A stretch of DNA of 64,000 nt from Owenia fusiformis (taxonomy: Eukaryota > Annelida > Polychaeta > Sabellida > Oweniidae), in NCBI GenBank assembly GCA_903813345.2, contig CAIIXF020000001.1:29193915-29257914 (forward strand), read 5' to 3'. Made by a program: the position numbers and the translations under genes. Numbering within the stretch: position 1 is the first letter of the stretch; each line of letters begins with the position of its first letter. Shown in pieces: positions 1 to 8,400 of this stretch. The notes under the pieces are model-generated. The model saw nothing but the letters and a program-made list of their open reading frames with translations, ran no database searches and had not been told where the DNA came from.

Positions 1-118
1 ACCTACCTAAAGTGAACACATTTATCTGGCTCCATGGGTGTTCACTGTACACGGGTTTTACTGTACAAAGAAAAAAGAGTTACAAGTAGATTCTTTATGA
101 ACTACAATTGTAGTTTTT

Positions 119-1840
119 ATGTCACCACCAAAAGTGGTGACATATTGTTATGGTCTCCGTTTTTTTGCGACGGTGGTTGGTGGTTGGAGGTTGGAGGTTG
201 GCGTCCGGCGTCCGGCGTCTGTAACAATTTCTTACAACTTCCTATAACTTAACAAATACTGTTTAGACTGACTTCGATTTTTTTCTAAATCATCTACATG
301 TTCTCAGAAGTTCAAATCTGACTTTAGATTTGACATTTGACCTTCAATGACCTTCTCAAGGTCAAAAATGTCTTTTTTCAACTTGCTTCACATTGACTAA
401 ATTTTTTTTCAAAATCATCTACATGTCCTCCGAAATTCAAATCTGACCTTAGATTTGACTTTAGATTTGACATTTGACCTTCAAATCTGACTTTAGATTT
501 GACATTTGACCTTCAATGACCTTCTCAAGGTCAAAAAAGGTCAAAAAGGTCTGTTTTCAAGTTGCTTCAAATTGACTAAAATTTTTTTTTTAAATCATCT
601 ACGTGTTCTCAGAAATTCAAATCGGACTTAAGATTTGACATTTGACCTTCAATGACCTTCTCAAAGTCAAAAAAGGTCAAAAAGGTCTGTTTTCAACTTG
701 CTTCAAATTGACTAAAGAATTTTTTCAAAATCATCTACGTGTTCTCAGAAATTCAAATCTGACTTTAGATTTGACTTAAAATTAGGCATTTGACCTTCAA
801 TGACCTTCTCAAAGTCAAAAAAGGTCAAAAAGGTCTTTTTTCAACTTGCTTCCAATTGACTAAATTTTTTTTTCAAAATCATCAACATGTTCTCAGAAAT
901 TCAAATCTGACTTTAGATTTGACATTTGACCTTCAATGACCTTCTCAATGTCAAAAAAGGTCAAAAAGGTATTTTTCCATCTTGCTTCAAATTGACTAAA
1001 TTTTTTTTCAAAATCATCTACATGTTCTCAGAAATTCAAATATGACTTTAGATTTGACTTTAGATTTGACATTTGACCTTCAATGACCTTCTCAAGGTCA
1101 AAAAAGGTCAAAAAGGTCTTTTTTCAACTTGCTTCAAATTGACTAATTTTTTTTTCAAAATCATCTACATGTTCTCAGAAATTCAAATCTGACTTTAGAT
1201 TTGACATTTGACCTTTAATGACCTTCTCAAGGTCAAAAAAAGGTCAAAAAGGTATTTTTTCAACTTGCTTCAAATTGACCAATTTTTTTTTCAAAATCAT
1301 CTACATCTTTTCAGAAGTTCAAATTTGACTTTACAAGTTCTCAGAAGTTCAAATCTGACTTTAGATTTGACCTTTGACCTTCAATGACCTTCTCAAGGTC
1401 AAAAAGGTCTTTTTTCAACTTGCTTCATATTGACTAAATTTTTTTTTCAAAATCATCTACATGTTCTCAGAAGTTCAAATCTGACTTTAGATTTGACATT
1501 TGACCTTCAATGACCTTTTCAAGGTCAAAAAGGTCTTTTTTCAACTTGCTTCAAATTTACTTAATTTTTTTTTCAAAATCATCTACATGTTCTCAGAAGT
1601 TCAAATCTGACTTTACATTTGACATTCGACCTTCAATGACCTTCTCAATGTCAAAAAAAGTCAAAGAGGTATTTTTTCAACTTGCTTCAGATTGAACAAT
1701 TTCTTTTTTCAAAATCATCTACAAGATCCCAGAAGCTCAAATCTTCAAAAACCTTCTTAAGGTCAAAAGGTATTTTCCAACTTGCTTTAAATTGACCAAA
1801 TTGTTTTAGGTGGTGACATTTTGTCATGTTAATGCCTTGT
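119..1840 (+). mobile_element. satellite-bearing element with inverted ends (family 1)
   Basis: It starts with ATGTCACCACC, which forms a 9-bp hairpin with the following GTGGTGACA, and ends with GGTGGTGACAT at 1809-1819 plus a conserved tail (ATGTTAATGCCTTG). Between them is a GTCCGGCGTCCGGCGTCTG segment and then about ten ~135-160-bp tandem units built on GACCTTCAATGACCTTCTCAA and AGGTCAAAAAAGGTCA. Short copies of the same ends without the satellite lie nearby. The class is uncertain; bivalve pearl/Helentron-like non-autonomous elements have this layout. Confidence 0.65.
346..1790 (+). repeat. GACCTT satellite A, about ten units
   Basis: Degenerate tandem units of ~135-160 bp. Each contains TGACCTTCAATGACCTTCTC, AGGTCAAAAAAGGTCAAAAA, CAACTTGCTTCAAATTGAC and TCAAATCTGACTTTAGATTT. 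The spacing of AGGTCA half-sites gives DR4 and DR3 arrangements. No coding capacity. Confidence 0.85.
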
Positions 1841-2270
1841 TTAATATCTATTGCAAAACTACATGTACAATGCTCCCCTCCCAGTTTTCCGCTTCTAAGA
1901 AGTATGGACAGGATGTGCCCACAGTCTTGCTGATTTTTAAAATTTGAGATATTTCTCAAGTTGCAAGCCGAAAAAAAATCACAAAACTGAGAACCAACTT
2001 TCTGATCAGTCTTTATATACTGTGTCACGCTGTTGTTTTAATAGCCTTCTTTTTGGTGTAAGGGCTTGTTGTGTGTAATAACTACTTACGCTTCTGGCAC
2101 CATTGTGAATAACTTGAGAAGAAATGTTCAAATTGATTGGTTTTTTACTATAAACACACATACGGACTTGTTATAAGTCTCAACAGATTTTGACAATTTT
2201 AATCAATAGCTGTTACCATTTCAGCCATTTTCTACATTATACATACTTGTATGTTTTTACTTTGATCAAG

Positions 2271-2424
2271 GTAATCAAGGCAGAGAAGGAAGGTCTACAT
2301 ATCACAGGGTTGGTGCCATTCACTACTTACACAGTAGAAGTGATTGTTAGAGCCATCTATAACAGCATGGTTGTAGGGTATCCCAGCATTCCCTCTGTAG
2401 TCATAGCAACTACACATGAAGATG
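2271..2424 (+). CDS. receptor exon: C-terminal half of an FN3 domain
   Basis: Encodes ...LHITGLVPFTTYTVEVIVRA..., the E-F-G strand pattern of an FN3 domain, and ends in GATG|GTAAGT (phase 1). The acceptor is the least certain in the gene: AG at 2270 gives a phase-0 start, while AG at 2279 or the strong TTTCAG at 2224 are alternatives. No WSXWS motif occurs where a cytokine-binding module would carry it. The exon with the first half of this domain is not recognisable upstream, where the satellite lies. Confidence 0.65.
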
Positions 2425-5400
2425 GTAAGTAATGGCAATCAAATGAACCAATGATCTTTTATATGATTTAGGAAATTGGAACACTTTATAATAATACATA
2501 GTTTTAAGCTAATATGTACATAAATGTAATTGTTTATCCCAAATATTCATAAGATATCCTTATTTTATGGATGACCTCAAAACACAGCAAAACTTGTTTA
2601 AGTGGAACACCCTTGTGGTTATACAGCTATACAGTTGTTTCTTAAATTACAAGAACATATCTTCAGGCATATTGAAACTAAGAAACTATTTATACCAGAT
2701 CAAGAAATTGATAAATAAATAGATTAATACCAGATTGTTGGGAAATCAGTGGAAATCAACCCTTGCAAGCAAGTCTAGTGAGAGATCTCATTTGTGGTAA
2801 AGATTAAAGAAGATCATTAACGTGCTTGATTTTAACAATGACTTATTAAACATGTATAATATTATCCTTGGACTAAAGCTAGTACTTAGCTAATCTTTCT
2901 AATAATAAACAGAACATTTGACTCATTCCCTTTTCCCGTTGAATTTTGATTCAGTTATATTTTTTCTAATGTTACTGATGCTTCATGTCTAGTTTAAATA
3001 TCTTAATATTTGAAACCTTACATTTCTTTGGCCCACCCTGTAGTATTTATCTTATTTCTTTTCAACCCAGACCAATATGATAGGCCAATAATATAACAAA
3101 TGTTATCTGATCATCTCCATGGGTACCAGTATGGTGTCCATAGCAATGTGTATTTTTATATTGTTTCAGTGCCAGGTGGGACACCTGCAGTAACAAGGGG
3201 TGCATTTAGAGAATCTACAGAGTCACAACAAACATATGTCACCATATACTGGCAGGAAATTGAGGAAAAATTACGTCATGGAAACGTTACATATTCTCCA
3301 ATAATGACAAGTCCTCAGTCAATTATTCCAGAAAATAACGGGGAAGCTATTTTAACGTCTGCAAAATTTAAGAAAACAATAGCAGACAATTACACATTTG
3401 AGGTGAGGAGTCGAACACAAGTCGGGGCCAACTCATCATTGCCTATCCCTCAAATGGTTGTTTTTGCAGAAAAAAATCGTGAGTACAACTATTTCTTTCT
3501 TATCTTCTATTAATGTATCATCTGTTCATATATTTTATTATTTATATTGCATTCACATTGAAAATCATGGCACTTGGCCTTTTTGATATTACTACAGCAG
3601 ATGAAATCCATACATTTACATACATAAAGCTGATAATTCAAATTCCAAATTCTGACTGAAAATAGTTTTCTATCTCCACATTCAGTTAAAATGTACATAT
3701 CTCTAATCCTAACGCCCATTAATATGAAAACTTTTTGATCCCATTTTTTATATTTTTGACTCCAAGTCCCATATTAAGATTCAACTTATTAACCTCAGCT
3801 TATCCAAACATTTGGCCAATCCCAGTATTGTTTTGATTAGACAGGCAACATTTTGTAATGATTTTTACAGGTGTGAAACCTACTGATTGGATAGTGGAAG
3901 ATATAGATGGCGTGATAACATTTCATTGGCCCAATAGTACACATAGCCACACAGCCTTTTGGTGCCTCAAGTCAGCTGACTCTTACTCAGATTGTCAGGT
4001 ACAGGTGTAGAGAATCAACTGTAGAACTTAAGTTTCAGTATTTATTTGAAAAAATGCCTCGGCAAGCTGCTCATTTTGTTAAATTTTGCTATTTTAAAAG
4101 AAGAAATGCAATTTACAATATTAAATGAATTATACTTGTGTCAAAAAAAGATGTAATATTTATAAACAAATATCTTTACTTTAGTGGTTGATAAGCCCAT
4201 GTCGGCTGGGTTATTTCATTACTTTTCTTTTGTATTGTACTGTATTAAATGATGTAAACTTACCACTGTAAATAACAATAAAACTAAACTAAACTAAACT
4301 GTAGTGCTATTGAGATCTTTCTGATTAACCCTGGTCTAGGTTGAAACTTCTGTTCTTGATGCCACATATTCCCTTGGTATATTTTCATGTCACTACCATA
4401 AGTGGTGAACATTTGTTATAGACTCAAACTTTTCTGTGGACAGTGGTCAGAGTACGGCGGTCGGTGTTCGGTGTCTGTAACAAATATTAGGTGGTGACAT
4501 TTTGCATGTTAATGCCTTGTCATGTATTTATGATACATTTCATCTCTCATTCATTTAGAGATAAATAATATGCAAGTATTTGTATTTTGTTCTGTGTGCC
4601 TTTGTAGGTTGAACTAAAATGGGAAGTTATTCCTGTTGGTCAGCAGAACTTAAGTCTATTTGGCCTCATCAGCCCAGGACTCCACCTGTTTGGGTTGTCT
4701 ACAGAGGATGCAGAAACAAGCAGTGGGTTCCAATGGGCACGCTGTGTACATGCTACCACATCAAGTAAATGAATGATTGATTTATCTCAACTCATGACTC
4801 ATATGACTCAACAAGAGTCACATTTGTCTCTCATTTTAAGAGTCACACTTATCCAATGTCGGCTGAATGTATAAGCCTTATACACAATGACTAAACTTTT
4901 GCGTCATGTCATATCCACTAATTATCCCATCGAACGAAGTTCGGAGGGATATAGGGAACGCCTCCGTCCGTCCGTACGTACGTCTGTACGTCCGTCCGTC
5001 CGGGCAATAACTCAAATACGGTTGGCCAGTTTTTGTTCATATTTTGTACACATATACCCTATGAGGTAAGAAGTTCTGCTCGAAAGCCGATTTTCAAAAT
5101 GGCCACTCATTTCAAAATGGCAGCCATTTTAGTGATGATTTTACAGTAATTTAGGTGCAATATGTAAAACTGTAATAGCAATATGTTTTAAATGTAAAAA
5201 AATTATAAAGGACGTTAATAATGCTACAAATGTAGATATTAAAGAAGCACATGGCAGCCATCTTGAAAAATGGCGGCCTTTACTCGTCATTTTACGATTT
5301 TTGCTGTAACTCAAAAAGTAGTGGAGCGATTTTGTTCATATTTGGTATGTGGATACTATAAGCATTGCACACTGTCTAAAGACACTTTTGGTAAAGGCGG

Positions 5401-8400
5401 CCATTTTTCAAAATGGCCACCATTTTAACGTATTTTACTATAACTCGAAAAGTAGTGGAGCGATTTTGTTCATATTTGGTATGTGAATACTATAAGCATG
5501 GCACACTGTCCTATGACACTTTTGGTAGCAGGCGGCCATTTTAACATATTTCACTATAACTTGAAAAGTAGTGGAGCGATTTTGTTCATATTTGGTATGT
5601 GAATACTATAAGCATGGCACACTGTCCTATGACACTTTTGGTAAAAGGTGGCCATTTTGAAAACAATTTTGAAAAATGGCGGCCATTTTAACATATTTTA
5701 CTATAACTCGAAAAGTAGTGGAGCGATTTTGTTCATAATTGATATGTGAATACTTTAAGCATGGTACATTGTCTAATAAAACTTTAGGGAGTAGTCGGCC
5801 ATTTTGAAAAATGGCCACCATTTTTATGTGTGTTATTTTAGAAGCATGTGTGCGATATTTCAAAAATTTTAGAGGTGGCTACTTAAAAGCATATTATTTC
5901 TTTTGATGACAACTTGGCTAGTGAGCAACCATTTTGAAAATGGTGGCCTTTCTGGTGTGTTGTTTTATGATATTTGCTATTCGTTTGTAAAAATGCCAGC
6001 CATTTCTGTTCGATGGGATTCGCTACGCTTTGGCGTTGCCGTTGTTCTGGTGATGCATTGTTTTTATTTCTAGAACATTTTGTCGAATATAAGATAACAC
6101 ACAGTGTGCGTTTAGTCTTTATTTCCAAAATTCTGTTACTTCTAAGACAGACATTGTTTATTTTCACTGAAATATCCTACATGTATATAACTACTTTAAA
6201 TAAACCAATCAGGGCAGTGTGAAATGCGAGCATTTGTTTTCTTCAGGACCAACAAAAGCTCCAGCAAACTTCAATCTCACTGACTCCAACAACCAACGAG
6301 CAGAGATGATTGAGGTCAGTTGGAGCCACTACTCTTGCGAAGAGTATAGTGGTATTGTGCTCAACTACCTGATCAGAATCTGTCGACAAAATAATTGTAA
6401 AGGTATGTCATGTTCAGATGATTATTATGTCACCACCATATTCTAGCATTCGGTGGTTAGTGTTTGGCAGTTGGCATCTATAGCAAATGGAAAGTGGTGA
6501 CATGTTGCATGTTAATGTCATATTCAAGTCTTGGTATAGTAATGGTACTTGGATTGGTTAACTACTTACAATGTGTGTATGTAAGTGATCCATTGAAAAA
6601 TCATACAGTTAATTGTCAATAGTTTTTAAACCCACACTATTTTAATCTGCATTCAGGATTAGGAAACTGTAAGATTTGGTGTCTGTTTTCAATGTATACA
6701 TATTTGAAAGGTATGTTCCTAGATGTTATTTATTAGAAGGAAATGAGTTTATATTATTATAAGAACTGATCAGAAAGAGAGATGTGTTAACAAAGGGGTA
6801 TCTCTATTCTCTATGCATGTATTCAAAATTTAGTTAAGCATAATTTTTCTTAACGCACTTTTAAATTTTGTTTGGATCAGTTTGCATAAATATAAAAATG
6901 GTCTGTTATTCTAGAAATTAACACTGAGCCATTTGCGAGACAGTGGGAGATTAAAGATGACCTTGAGGTTGGTGCCATCTATACACTGACTTTGGAAGCA
7001 GTTACCAAATATGGCAATAGCCCACGTACAAGCCCTGTCACCGCTATTGCTAAAAGAGGTATACATCTCAAAAATTACTCTTGTATAGAACAGTTCAAAT
7101 ATGCTATTAAAGATCTTGATCTGAACATGTCACCGCCTATTGTATTTATAATCCCGCAACAGACCTCCTGTATGGTCTTTGGCGATTGGAGATCTTGTTA
7201 ATCATTCGCATTAATAAATATCATAAAAAATGGATTTATTATAGAGAAGAATTCAAATATGCTATTAAGGATCTTTATCTTTCACATTTTGAACCTGGAG
7301 ATCCTTACTGATGTTAAACTTGAATCAACTCATCTTCCAGATCCAGCCAAGTTGTCAACTGCAGTCATTGTGGTAATCTGCCTAGCAGGCATTGTTGTGT
7401 TTGGAATGATATGTCTGGGGGCATCCTATATGATAAAGTAAGTTTGACAATATTGTTAAGTGAATATGGCTGATTTTGAATATAATAGTCTAGCTACTAG
7501 CACTTGTGACCCCCCTCCCACACCCCAACTACAAGCAAGTCTAGAATAGAACTGATCATTTGATTGTGTAAATCTGATTGTATAAATATGCCAATGCTGA
7601 TGTTACAAAGTCTTTACATGGCAGTGAAACGTGAACCAACAATCTCGCAATAATCTGCCAGTTGTTTTTCAGTTGAACATATCTTGATAGATGGGCTTCT
7701 TGTGAAGAATGTTACATTTACATGATCTAACATGATCTTAACTCTTGTTTTAATCAGTGAAATACTTCACAATATGTTTGATAACTACATATTCATGAAA
7801 AAAGATGACTTAGATATTTTCATACCTTTTTTCCAGATATATAATTCGTAAAGTAAAGAAAACAAAACCGAAAATAACAGTAAGTTTCATTTAACTTTAT
7901 ATTGTGACCTGAAAATTCATATACTGGACTCAATGTTGTATTAACATTAAAAATGTTAGTACTTTAGGCAGTGTATAACTTGAGTATAACTTGAGTTCAT
8001 GGAGGCTTTGCATTTTTATCACGTTAATGCCTTGCGTATTATACTTGAAAGGGTGAGTCTCATCCTCTTTAAAACTTACAAATGCGTAATGACTGTTTAT
8101 CAACCTGAGCTACAATATCCAACATTTATCAGTGTGGAGGCCATTTAAATAAATCTACTCTAATTTTGAAAAAATTTAAAATTTGGAAAATGAGGACTTG
8201 ATAAAGGGGATTGCTTTCAATACTTCACTTGAATGATATTTTTAGTAGATCATCTTATTAGTAATAGACTATAACCACTATTGGCAATCATAACTAGGAT
8301 ATGTTCTATATTGAATGTACAATGAATTGCAGGTGCCTATGATGTCCATTCCTTCAATAGTTTCTCCAGATCCTAGAGTTCAATCTACACCATACACAAC

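Larger units (their letters stand above)
4925..6018 (+). mobile_element. satellite-bearing element with TCCCATCGAAC inverted ends
   Basis: TCCCATCGAAC at 4925-4935 and its complement at 6008-6018 bound a (CCGT)n-rich stretch (4966-5003) and a tandem array. The layout repeats that of family 1: inverted ends, a CCGT-type tract near one end, a long internal satellite. It lies in the receptor intron between the exons at 4608 and 6247. Confidence 0.55.

Noticed and set aside
1-2270. Search for the missing upstream receptor exons
   Set aside because: The stretch is almost wholly the family 1 element and its satellite; no FN3 strand pattern is seen, so the exons must lie before the window.
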